Made by a program: the position numbers and the translations under genes. Under the pieces are notes generated by a model that was not told where the DNA came from, searched no databases, and worked only from the letters and a program-made list of their open reading frames with translations. DNA of 64,000 bases from Colocasia esculenta (taxonomy: Eukaryota; Streptophyta; Magnoliopsida; Alismatales; Araceae), in assembly GCA_014218235.1 (NCBI GenBank), contig CM024759.1:10680712-10744711 (forward strand), written 5' to 3'. Shown in pieces: positions 1-8,943 of the stretch (positions within the stretch are counted from its first letter, which is position 1; each line of letters opens with the position of its first letter).

Positions 1-862
1 CTCTTGCTGAAATCTCATCATAACCTTCTCGTGGCCATAAAGTGATTGTCTAGACAAAATCGTGTGGATTTTTGGATCTGTTGGACTAACAATACTATGC
101 ATTAATAGGGCCTTGATCGGGTCCTAGGAGGAGCACCTAAATATTGTATACCTGCATAGGTTGTTGACCATGGTGTGGCATTGCACCATAATCGTGTTAA
201 ATTGGTCTAAGACAATCCAATCGTGTACTCGTATATCGTGCTTGTGACATCATAATCGTGATGTGGCCAAATTGTGTACTTGTTATTTGTGAATTGGTCT
301 CACTCGCTTGTTCATGCTAGATTCGTGTTATTCTGTCTTGTTACTTGTCAAGTTTATCTTGCTATTCACTTGTTACTTTTATTTGAACTCTCGATTAAGA
401 TGTTCATGCCTTTGGATATCCTGCTTGCCTTAAAGTGTGAATTCATGTAAAGCATGCTCGACTCAAGAGATTTAAGACCTACTGAGCGTTCGCTCACATA
501 GTTGCTACGTCTATTTTCAGGTGATGAAGAGTACGATGAGACACATGGGGATGGGCAAGAGTGATCGAGCGCCCTGTGTAGTTAAGTGCAAGAGCTCTTT
601 TAGTCGGAGTCAAGATATCTAGATCTATGTTAGAGTTAATAATTCCCTTTTAGCAATGTTTTAGTTTGATGGGCCTATGCTATGGCTGAATTAGTAAGTA
701 TAATAGACCTTTGAATTATGATTGAATGAAATACAGTTGATTATTGGTTAAGTTGTCTTGTGTTCAATTTGTGATGTGCATTATATTTAGATTACTTGCC
801 CAATGTGCCTACTCATACTGCTGATAACTACTCATCTCGATATTTCACATCGGGATGTGACA
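1..862 (+). repeat. 3' part of a Ty3/gypsy LTR (left end outside the window)
   Basis: The sequence ends in GGGATGTGACA and is followed after seven bases by a primer-binding site, so this is the right part of a 5' LTR in + orientation. No ORF of interest lies inside it. The start is beyond the window, so the LTR length is unknown. The gag-like ORF at 3245 is on the same strand and probably belongs to the same element. Confidence 0.7.
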
Positions 863-869
863 ATTTTAT

Positions 870-881
870 TGGTATCAGAGC
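870..881 (+). other. Primer-binding site for initiator Met-tRNA
   Basis: TGGTATCAGAGC matches the complement of the plant initiator tRNA-Met 3' end, the usual minus-strand primer of plant LTR retrotransposons. It sits seven bases after the LTR end CA. Confidence 0.85.
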
Positions 882-912
882 TTAGGAGTTTCAGAATGTC
901 CTAGGCAACCAA

Positions 913-3116
913 TGTTGCCCAGCTAGCAAGCCCAGAGGGGGGGAGGGATGAGATTCTTAAAAATATTGAGAACCTAAAATCTGTTCACAAAACAGTCACA
1001 CAAAACACACTTCGATAGATGTTAGTGTTAGTAAAGATAAACAACAAACACACAAAGGCAATCACACTACATAAGGATTTATCCTGGTTCGGATCCCCTC
1101 TCCTTAGGAGTCCTATGTCCAGTCCCTGAGAAACAACTCAGGCTTTCACTACCCAAGGGTACAGTCCCCCTTATGGACCCTTACACACCCAGCCGCAACT
1201 GGTCTTCTCTTCACAACCCGAAGAGGAATTACAACACCCTGGATACCACCAGGTCTTCCTTCTACTCGAAGGGAACACACACCCTGGAACCCCCAGGTCT
1301 TCCTTCAATACGAAGGGAATAAACACAAGAAAAGTGTTAATGAAAATAAGCCCCTAGATCAAGCTTAAACAATGCTAGATTTGAAGCTAAGACTGAGAGT
1401 AGAAAGGTTTTCAAGACATGAACTATCTCAGTACTAAGGGCTCTCTCAAGGATCTATACTGAACTCAGAGAGCAAGAGCTAGAACTAATGGGAGTGAGGC
1501 TTCGCTCTTCAGAAAGCTCGCAGAAGGCTTGAAAGAAAAACGTTGTAAGCGATGTATGCGTTGTTGTTCTTGTTGTTTTTTTGATCTGGAGCTTCAGTCT
1601 TCTATTTATATCTTCAATTTGAAAATTGAACGTTGAAGTGTCCGTTGTCTCTAAGCTCTGGTATACGTTAGACTGCATGGTCCTATAGAGCTTCCCGTTC
1701 AACGGTCTTTAGCTTTCCATGCATGCAAAGAGAGAAGATCTTCTGTAATATCCTTTAGCTTCTATTTTGTCCAACGTTGTATGACGAATGCTGTCGGAGA
1801 TCTGCACGCATTACAAGCTTAAACAATAGACAGCTAAGCTGTCTCTTGTTGTCAGTCAACATTAGAATGATCGAAATAGAAGTTCCATTCAGTTCTTCTA
1901 AAAAGATGATTACAGGAGAAGCATGAGAATAGAAGATGTCGTTTGCATGCACTGCAGTGATACGTTCAGTCATAATAAATGCATGGTTGTCAAAAAGATG
2001 TACGTGAAGACATTGACTTTTCAACGTATTAAAAAATGAGCTCGAAAATCAAATTATTTTCACATGGAATCATTATATGCATGACTTATGAAATCGTTAT
2101 GCAAATGAATTGACATTCATGTAAATCGTTGTGCACTCATAAGCAAACTGATGCACATACAAATCGTTATGCATTAATAACCAAATCGTTGTAGAGATAA
2201 ATTGTTGTGACTCCATAAGCAAATCGTTATGCATAAGTCGTTATAATCAAATCGTTAAAGACAATGTGAATAAATCGTTGATTGCTGTATCGTTACAGCG
2301 ACCAAGTCGTTATGTAACTTGATGAATCGTTACAGTAACAGAGTCGTTATGTAACTTATCGAATCGTTACAGAGATCAAATCGTTTTGAAACTTGATGAG
2401 TCGTTGTGACACTAAAATCGTTGTTCTCACTTATCAAATCGATGTGAGAGCAAATCGTTATTCTTTCTTGAGAAATCGATGTGATCAGTTATCTAATCGT
2501 TATGAAAACAAATTGTTATGAATACGTAACGAATCGTTATGAAAGTAAATCGTTATCATCACTTAAGAAATCGTTACGAAAGTAAGTCGTTATGAATACT
2601 TAGCAAATCGTTATGAAAGCAAATCGTTGCAAACACTTAAGAAATCGTTACGAAAGCAAGTCGTTATGAATATTTAACAAATCGTTATGAAAGCAAATCG
2701 TTGCGATCACTTACCGAATCGTTGTGAGGGTAAATCATTGCGATCACTTAATGAATCGTTGTGAGGGCAAATCATTGCGATCACTTATCGAATCGTTGTG
2801 AGGGCAAATCCTTGCGATTACATAACGAATCGTTGTGAGGGCAAATCATTGTAGCTTTATTGAAATCGTTATGACATAAGTGAAATCGTTATGTGCAAGA
2901 AGGGAATCGATCTGTACTTAGAGAAATTTCATGCTTGAATTTTGAAATAGCTACAGTGTGATGAATACTTACTTGAATGACTTGTTTTCCCTTGGTTTAT
3001 CTCCTGTGCTTAAATCTTGTAGAAAGTATGTTAGATTTTACCAATATCTGAGTTTTGTTAATCACCAAAATAGATATGTAATTTATTTAAATTACATGGG
3101 GATAAACTGATCATCA
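913..3116 (+). repeat. LTR-like insertion (TG...CA, TSD ACCAA) rich in AATCGTT
   Basis: The unit begins TGTTGCCCAGC and ends GATCATCA. It is flanked by ACCAA at 908-912 and 3117-3121, a 5-bp duplication as made by retroviral-type integrases. It interrupts the untranslated leader of the host gypsy element between primer site and gag. It has no coding capacity, so a solo LTR or a non-autonomous element is most likely. The right half is an AATCGTT array; a related copy in reverse orientation starts at 63106. Confidence 0.6.
2123..2900 (+). repeat. Degenerate AATCGTT array
   Basis: Roughly thirty copies of (A)AATCGTT, spaced mostly 15-25 bp and alternating with TATGAAAGC, GCGATCACTTA and GTGAGGGC spacers. 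A higher-order unit of about 85 bp is visible around 2540-2700. It lies within the LTR-like insertion. Confidence 0.8.
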
Positions 3117-3244
3117 ACCAAGACTTCACCGTGTCAAGTTTCCATACCTAGTGCGAGATTGGGTAGAGCCTAGGTAGTGAGGACGCAAGTAAACTTTGTG
3201 TTAATCACTAACATTGTATAAATGTATGTTGAAGGAACAAAGAA

Positions 3245-3487
3245 ATGGCCGATAGGAACAACAACATGCAACAGACTTTGCAAGCATTGACTCAAGTTTT
3301 GCTACAAGCCACTCAGGGTGGAAACAATGGTGTTGGGAACCTTCACAAGAGTTTCCATAATATGAATCCGCCCAGGTATAGTGGAACCACGAATCCCGGT
3401 GAAGCTAAAAACTGGCTCAAGGAAAGAGAAAGGAGTTTTCGGATAATGCAATGCATTGACCAGGATAAAGTAATGTTGGAAACATTT
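3245..3487 (+). pseudogene. Ty3/gypsy gag, N-terminal fragment
   Basis: The reading frame opens MADRNNNMQQTLQALTQ and contains NMNPPRYSGTTNPGEAKNWL and RIMQCIDQDKVMLETF, the pattern of chromovirus gag just before the Retrotrans_gag core. It is cut at 3488 by the CATGGTTTG end of the next element, after which the frame runs into unrelated sequence and stops. The decayed gag at 62.8-63.1 kb could be the C-terminal half of the same gag family. Not functional. Confidence 0.75.
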
Positions 3488-4520
3488 CATGGTTTGTTGG
3501 AGTGCCAATTTAGGGCAAATTAGAATTGCCCTGATTCGATTCGATTTGGCCGATTCGATTCGAATCGAATATGTCCGATTCCCATGTGTGTGTGTATATA
3601 TATATATATAATGAGTATATATTATATATATATGTATATGTAAGGCATATATGTAAGGATATATGTAACATATGTATGGCAGATATGAGAATGATCTCAA
3701 TGATTCACATGGGATGACAAGGAACACGTACTTTATTTACATTTCATATCACTTAAGTAAATGTTATAATTTGTTGTTTTATTTGTTGTTTCATGTACTT
3801 AAGATATTACATGTAAATAAGGAAGTACCCCCTATTTGAATCTAATAAATATAAAAAAATATCTCTTATCAATAAAAGTCAACTCTCCCATCTAAGAAGA
3901 AAATCACGATTTTAGTGATTCCATAAAAATAACGACTTTCTAATCCCACATAATTCAAATAAACTCAATAGAACACTAGAAATCCAAAATCCGGTGTCAG
4001 TAGGAGAGTGGCTCCCTTGGAGAAGTTATATGTACGCTTGACTTTTTTCACCGAACTTTGGATTGGTCAGTAGGAGAGTGGCTCCATTGGAGAAGTCATA
4101 TATACATTTGACCTTTTTCACCGGACTTTGAATTTTTCGTGTTCTATTAGATTTATTTGAATTATGAAATTTTTAGATGAACCAAATTATGAGAGATTAG
4201 AAAGTCGCTATTTTGATGAAATCACCAAAATCGTAATTTTCTTCTTGGCTGATAGAGTTGACTTTTTTTTAGTTAAGAGATATACAATTTTTGATATTTT
4301 TATTAGATTTAAATAGGTGTACTTCCTTATTACATGTTAACATTTACTGAAATGATATGAAATATAAATAAGATATGAGTTCTATGTCATCCCATGTGAA
4401 TCATTGAGCCCATTCTTATATCTGCTATACATATGTTACATATATCCATGTATATATGTCTTACATATACATATATATGTAATATATATTCATTATATGC
4501 ATATATACACTATATTTTAT
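3488..4520. mobile_element. Large foldback (inverted-repeat) DNA element
   Basis: Two arms, about 3600-3965 and 4130-4505, are reverse complements: for example the run TGTCATCCCATGTGAATCATT in the right arm has its complement in the left. The centre (3995-4125) holds the AGTAGGAGAGTGGCTCC core twice in tandem. The left end CATGGTTTG matches the terminal repeat of the 44204-44897 element, followed by GATTCGATTCG-type sequence and a TA-rich stretch. No matching right terminus or target duplication was found, so the right border is approximate. Confidence 0.65.
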
Positions 4521-4917
4521 ATAGTGTAACAACTCATTCATTTTAATGGAAAATACTTAGTACCCGATTGACCGAGCAATCAATCGAGTTGGCTTGCACG
4601 ATCGATCAATTGATTGTGGGTCTGATACCCAACCAATCAACTCATCGACCGAACAAGTCAGCTCGACTTTGTACTCCATGGGCCGAGTATAAAGTGGGTC
4701 TCTATTTTAATTGGCTGCCTCTTGCAACATAGATATTATACACCATCCATGCACGCACGATCTCTATGGATGCCGTCGCGACGACATGGCTACATGGAGT
4801 CGATAGGCCGACGATCACCTCGACCATTGCAGATTGGCTCCCAAGTCCCACAATAACATTTATAACGTTGTGTAGTGGAGTTCTCCAGTCCCACTAACCC
4901 AAAATGAAAAAACAATA
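4521..4917. other. Unassigned sequence
   Basis: No ORF, repeat border or RNA gene that I can name. Several TCGATTGA-like words occur but without regular spacing. Confidence 0.4.
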
Positions 4918-5083
4918 AGATAAATTAATTAGAAGTTCCTATCAGATATTTGACTTATTTTTTAGTCTCTGACAGAACTGTAATTTATTACAGTAAGTGT
5001 TATATTCTGTTACAGTATACGTTAAATCTTGTTACAGTAATGACCTCTCCTATTACGGCCAGAGACTATTAATTAATTTATCC
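4918..5083. mobile_element. Short MITE related to the 19299-21819 element
   Basis: Inverted ends ATAAATTAATTA (4920-4931) and TAATTAATTTAT (5070-5081). Just inside come TAGTCTCTGACAG and TTACAGTAAG words, the same vocabulary as the 2.5-kb palindromic element at 19299. Target duplications are not clear (A-rich flanks on both sides). Confidence 0.6.
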
Positions 5084-5228
5084 AAAAAATATTTATGACA
5101 TTTTCCCTCTTTTTTTCTTCTCATCTGTAGTAACAATAACACCGAAAGAGGAATATTTATTAATTACAAAACTGCTGTTGTGCTTGTCAAACCCTCTCCC
5201 TCGACCAATAAAATCGTGTTCTTACAAT

Positions 5229-5820
5229 TAGGGGTGTCAATTGGGCCGGGCCGGCCCGAAGGCCCGGTGGCTCGGCCCGGTTTTACACGGACTTGGGCCG
5301 GATATTTTAATATATATATTTTTAATTTTGAGCCCGGCCCGGCCCCGCCCAGAGTAAAATTGAGCCGGGCTCGGGCTTGGCTCGGCCAAGCCCGCCCGAC
5401 CCGGTGGCCCGATATTTTTTTTTTAAAATAAGTAACATGATAATAATTCTAACATTCTAAAATTTTAGATTGAAAATTATGTTATGAAACTATATTTAAT
5501 GACTTAATATTTATTTTATATTTGTAACAATCAGAAATACGTTTATCTAGATTAGTCTAATGTTTATTTTATACTATTTTAATTAAATGAATACTAAATT
5601 TATTATAAAAATAAATAAAAATAGTAAAAATATTTTTAAAAAATAAAATCGGGCCGGGCCGGGCTTGGGCCGGGCCTTGCCTTATTTTTTCGGGCCGGGC
5701 CGGGCTTAAAAAAATCGGGCCACGTTCCGGGCCGGGCCGGGCTTGGGCCGAATGATCAAAGACCAGGCTGAGCCAAGGCCAGCACAGACTCGGTCCAGGC
5801 CCGGTCCATTGCCACCCCTA
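5229..5820. mobile_element. hAT-like MITE with GGGCCGGGCC arms, TSD CTTACAAT
   Basis: Ends are TAGGGGTGTCAATTGG and CCATTGCCACCCCTA; the flanks CTTACAAT (5221-5228 and 5821-5828) form a perfect 8-bp duplication, the size made by hAT transposases. Inside both ends are runs of GGGCCGGGCC words around an AT-rich middle. No coding capacity. The right end is 140 bp upstream of the PPR start codon, so it probably lies in that gene's promoter or leader. Confidence 0.85.
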
Positions 5821-5960
5821 CTTACAATCCACGGCTTGCTCTTTAATGCTCTTTTGCTATTATTTTTTGATTTTTCAAATAAAATTCCCTTATTTCTCCA
5901 TCTAAAAAAATCAACACCTGCGCTCGCCACGGACGGCGTTCTTCTTCCAGCAGCTCCTCC

Positions 5961-7316
5961 ATGGTGGCGGCCTCCCCGAGCATCTCCGCCCTCCACGCCC
6001 GCCTCGTCAAGACCCGCGACCCGAACGCCCTCTGCGACCTCCTCCTCCTCCTTCCCCCCTCCAACTCCACCCCCAGCGCTGCCGCCGCATCGAACTTGTC
6101 CTACGCACGCGCCGTCTTCGCCGACTACGCGCCGGCAGCCCACGCGTTCCCATGGAACGCCATCATCCGCGCCCACGCTCTCATCCCGGCCTACTTCCCG
6201 GACGCCCTCGCCCTCTTCGCATCCATGCATCGCCACGGCGTCCCCACCGACCGCTACACTTTCCCCCTCGTCCTCCGCGCATGCTCCCTCCACCCTTCCC
6301 CACCCACCGGACTCCGGGCAGGCACGTCGGCCCACGCATTGGCAATCAAGTGCGGCCTTCTCAACTCCATCGTCCACTCCTGCAACGCTTTCATCGCCTT
6401 CTATGGCCGGCACGGCCTGCTGGGTCATGCCCTGCAGTTGTTCGGCGAAATGCCGCGCGGGGAACGAGACGTCGTGTCTTGGTCCACGCTGGTCGCCTGC
6501 ATGGCATCCAGTGGCTACCACGCGGAGGCCTTGGAGGGTTTCCGGCTGATGCAGGCCTCTGGGGTGTCCCCCGATGAGCCGGCCATGGTGAGCGCCACGT
6601 GGGCCGCCGGCAACCTGGGCGCCGCGGAACTAGCGGCCTGGGCGTACTGCTACGCGCGAAAAGGCCAGCTCCGCATCACGGTGGCTCTGGGCACGGCGCT
6701 GGTGGTGGCGCTGGCGCGGTGCGGGTGGATCAAACTTGCGAAGAGGATGTTCGACGAAATGCCCGAGAGGAACTTGATCACGTGGACGGCAATGATCCAT
6801 GGTCTCGCGGCCCACGGAAGGGGGCCGGAGTCGCTGGAGATGTTCCACCGTATGGTCCTCGATGGGTTCAAGCCCGACCACGTGGCGTTCATCGGGGCGC
6901 TGACAGCTTGCAGTCGTGGGGGCCTACTGGAAGAAGGGATCAGATTGTTCGAGAGCATGGAGCGAGACCACGGGGTTGCGCCTCAGATGGAGCACTACGG
7001 TTGCATGGTGGACCTGATGGGCCGGGCCGGGCTGTTGGCGGAGGCTTACGAGTTCGTGAAGAGGATGCCCGGCGAGCCCGGCCCAGTAGTGTGGCGGACG
7101 CTGCTCGGGGCGTGTGTGAGCCACGGGTACGTTGAGCTCGCGGAGCAGGTTAAGGAGAAGATCTCCGAGCTCGAACCGGGTCACGACGGGGATTACGTGC
7201 TCCTGTCCAACGTGTACGGTGGGATCGGACGGTGGGGGGAGAAGGAAGGGGTAAGATCGGAGATGAGGGGCCGCCGTGTTGGGAAGACACCCGGGCTCAG
7301 CGTACCTTCTTTGTGA
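5961..7316 (+). CDS. Pentatricopeptide repeat (PPR) protein, PLS class, E subgroup
   Basis: Intronless ORF of 451 codons, very GC-rich. PPR motifs are visible at about residues 64-109 (PWNAIIRAHA ... DRYTFPLVLRACS), 172-220 (VSWSTLVACMASSGYHAEAL), 246-321 (TALVVALARCG, ITWTAMIHGLAAHG, GFKPDHVAFIGALTACS) and 322-372 (MEHYGCMVDLMGRAGLL). Residues 376-445 are the E1/E2 extension (VVWRTLLGACVSHG ... YVLLSNVYGGIGRW ... GKTPG). There is no DYW deaminase domain; the protein ends at SVPSL. Family knowledge: such proteins act in mitochondria or plastids, mostly in C-to-U RNA editing, usually by recruiting a DYW partner. No strong targeting signal can be judged by eye. The start fits because the PPR region begins about 60 codons later and the context CCATGGTGG is good. 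The overlapping long frames on both strands are GC-driven shadows. The RNA target is unknown. Confidence 0.9.
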   Translation: MVAASPSISALHARLVKTRDPNALCDLLLLLPPSNSTPSAAAASNLSYARAVFADYAPAAHAFPWNAIIRAHALIPAYFPDALALFASMHRHGVPTDRYTFPLVLRACSLHPSPPTGLRAGTSAHALAIKCGLLNSIVHSCNAFIAFYGRHGLLGHALQLFGEMPRGERDVVSWSTLVACMASSGYHAEALEGFRLMQASGVSPDEPAMVSATWAAGNLGAAELAAWAYCYARKGQLRITVALGTALVVALARCGWIKLAKRMFDEMPERNLITWTAMIHGLAAHGRGPESLEMFHRMVLDGFKPDHVAFIGALTACSRGGLLEEGIRLFESMERDHGVAPQMEHYGCMVDLMGRAGLLAEAYEFVKRMPGEPGPVVWRTLLGACVSHGYVELAEQVKEKISELEPGHDGDYVLLSNVYGGIGRWGEKEGVRSEMRGRRVGKTPGLSVPSL

Positions 7317-7968
7317 CCTCAAATTCTTTTCAATTAGTGAGAAAAAAGGCCTTTTTTCTTTCATTTTTTCTGGCTCGTAAAAGTTGGTTATTGCCGATTG
7401 AATTCTTTTATGAAGAAAGTAAAAATTTCCATGTGAAAATAAATTAGACCCCACAGAAAATAATGTGTCAATGAATTGATTTAACGTAGATCCCAAAAAA
7501 ATGAAATGTGAATTTACTAAAATAATTGACCCATCGCCCTCATCATGGTTGTGCGGAGTCCGGTTCTCAAAGACGGATGATATATTTACTGTTATTTTTT
7601 TATAATTAAAATTTAAGTTTTTAAAGCTCAACCATATCTATTGGTACGGTCCGATCCCGTCCAATCCCCTACTATATCTTGATGAAAACAGTACGATTTC
7701 GACAAACCTTGCTCCCGATGCGTTGATTAGGTAAATAATTTTCACCTTGTCCCCCCCGTTAGCATTCAAGAACGCCAACATCTTCCTGTCTCAATTTTTT
7801 TTTTTTTATAATTAAGGCAGGAGCCAAATACATTATATCTTTTGGTTGGTGACTATTATTATCATGATCATTAATTGATTGAAGCGTGGGGGCAAATGTA
7901 GGTGAGTTTGGAAGCTGTTGAGTTTTTGGTACATTTTTATGTCATTTTTTGATCACAAAATGGAAACG
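7317..7968. other. Intergenic region between PPR and carrier genes
   Basis: AT-rich sequence that should contain the PPR 3' UTR and the carrier promoter. Short poly-T tracts occur (for example about 7797-7808). No repeat border or further ORF is convincing. Confidence 0.5.
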
Positions 7969-7977
7969 TATATAAAA
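7969..7977 (+). promoter_or_regulatory. Probable TATA box of the carrier gene
   Basis: TATATAAAA is followed about 30 bp later by a GC/CT-rich leader and 564 bp later by the carrier start codon. The spacing would put transcription start near 8000-8010. Confidence 0.55.
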
Positions 7978-7999
7978 CTGTCGCAGCGCCTCGGCCCCG

Positions 8000-8540
8000 C
8001 TCTCTCCTCCCCACTCCCTGGCGCACTCCCGTCCTTCCTCGCGATCTCCACCGGACACCCTCGCAGCCAGAGCAATCTCCCCACCCTCTCTCTCTCTCTC
8101 TGCTGGTGCATTCTATGGAGGCGTTCTTCCCCTGTCTGCTCCGCCGCCCATGGCGGGGGAAGGGCCAGGTCAGAGATCGTGGAGTTCACTTTGGCTTTTA
8201 GAAGGAAGGTTCCTGTCGCCATCCTCCCCGTTGCACACGGGGGGTCGTGACGAATTCCTTCGGAGGACTCCGTGGTTTTCTGTCGGATTCGACGGAGATC
8301 TGCAGCATCTACTGGTCTGGTCCGGTACCTTCCTTTTAGTTTCCTCAACGGCAGCAGTCTGGGATGTCCGAATTTGGCAATCGAATGCGCGCTTTTGGAG
8401 TCAGCGGCTGCCGATTACGCGAGGGAGGTCTTCTTCTGGAACTCCTTTTTGGCAAGTTTTGTTCAAGAATGTCCAATCTCGATCTCGCCAGTTGATCGGG
8501 GCTGGGCAGCCCGTGAAAATAGCAGGTTAGGTTCTAAAGG
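8000..8540 (+). other. Putative 5' leader of the carrier gene, with upstream ORFs
   Basis: A (CT)n tract near 8085-8101 is typical of plant leaders. An AUG at 8150 opens a 126-codon frame ending at 8530, just before the main start and in another frame; an AUG at 8272 opens a frame running past the main start. If the leader is unspliced these would restrict translation. A leader intron cannot be excluded: GT and AG dinucleotides are available but no pair is clearly favoured. Confidence 0.45.
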
Positions 8541-8943
8541 ATGGAGGACCACAATGGCGGAGGGGGCCAGGAGCAGCAACGGCCTCCGTCGGAATCTGCG
8601 TCGATGGAGCACGTGCTTCTGGCTCTGGGGGAGACGGCGGAGGAGCGGGAGCTCCGTATCCGGAGTCTGTTCGGCTTCTTCGATGCGGCGGGGGCGGGGC
8701 ACCTGGATCAGGCGCAGATTGAGGCGGCGCTATCGGCGCTCAACATCCCCGCTGAGTACAAGTACGCCAGGGACCTCCTTAAGGTGTGCGACGCCGACCA
8801 GGATGGGCGGGTGGACTACGAGGAGTTCCGGCGGTACATGGACGACAAGGAGTTGGAACTCTACCGCATATTCCAGGCCATCGACGTCGAGCACAACGGG
8901 TGCATCCTTCCGGAGGAGCTGCTAGATGCGCTCAGCAAGGCTG
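8541..8943 (+). CDS. Carrier exon 1 (EF-hands 1-3)
   Basis: Encodes residues 1-134 plus the first base of codon 135. The donor is G|GTAACT at 8943/8944. Chosen start: AAAGGATGG context, first in-frame ATG before a 40-residue Gly/Glu-rich leader leading into the first EF-hand. Reading past the donor gives a stop two codons later (after 136 residues), so transcripts ending inside the intron would code for an EF-hand-only protein. EF-hand 1 (48-59) lacks Asp at loop position 3 and Glu at position 12, so it probably does not bind calcium. Confidence 0.93.

Noticed and set aside
2123..2900. CRISPR-like array of AATCGTT words
   Set aside because: Words are 7-8 bp with irregular spacing and non-unique spacers, in a plant LTR.
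5706..6521. 271-codon frame on - and 268-codon frame on + over the PPR gene
   Set aside because: GC-rich shadows of the PPR frame; no domain, low-complexity composition, and they run into the MITE arms.
6152..7135. Two further + frames (141 and 178 codons) inside the PPR gene
   Set aside because: Out-of-frame readings rich in Arg/Pro/Gly; the 5961 frame has clear PPR motifs.
8272..8925. 217-codon frame overlapping carrier exon 1
   Set aside because: Arg/Ser-rich out-of-frame reading of the EF-hand exon.
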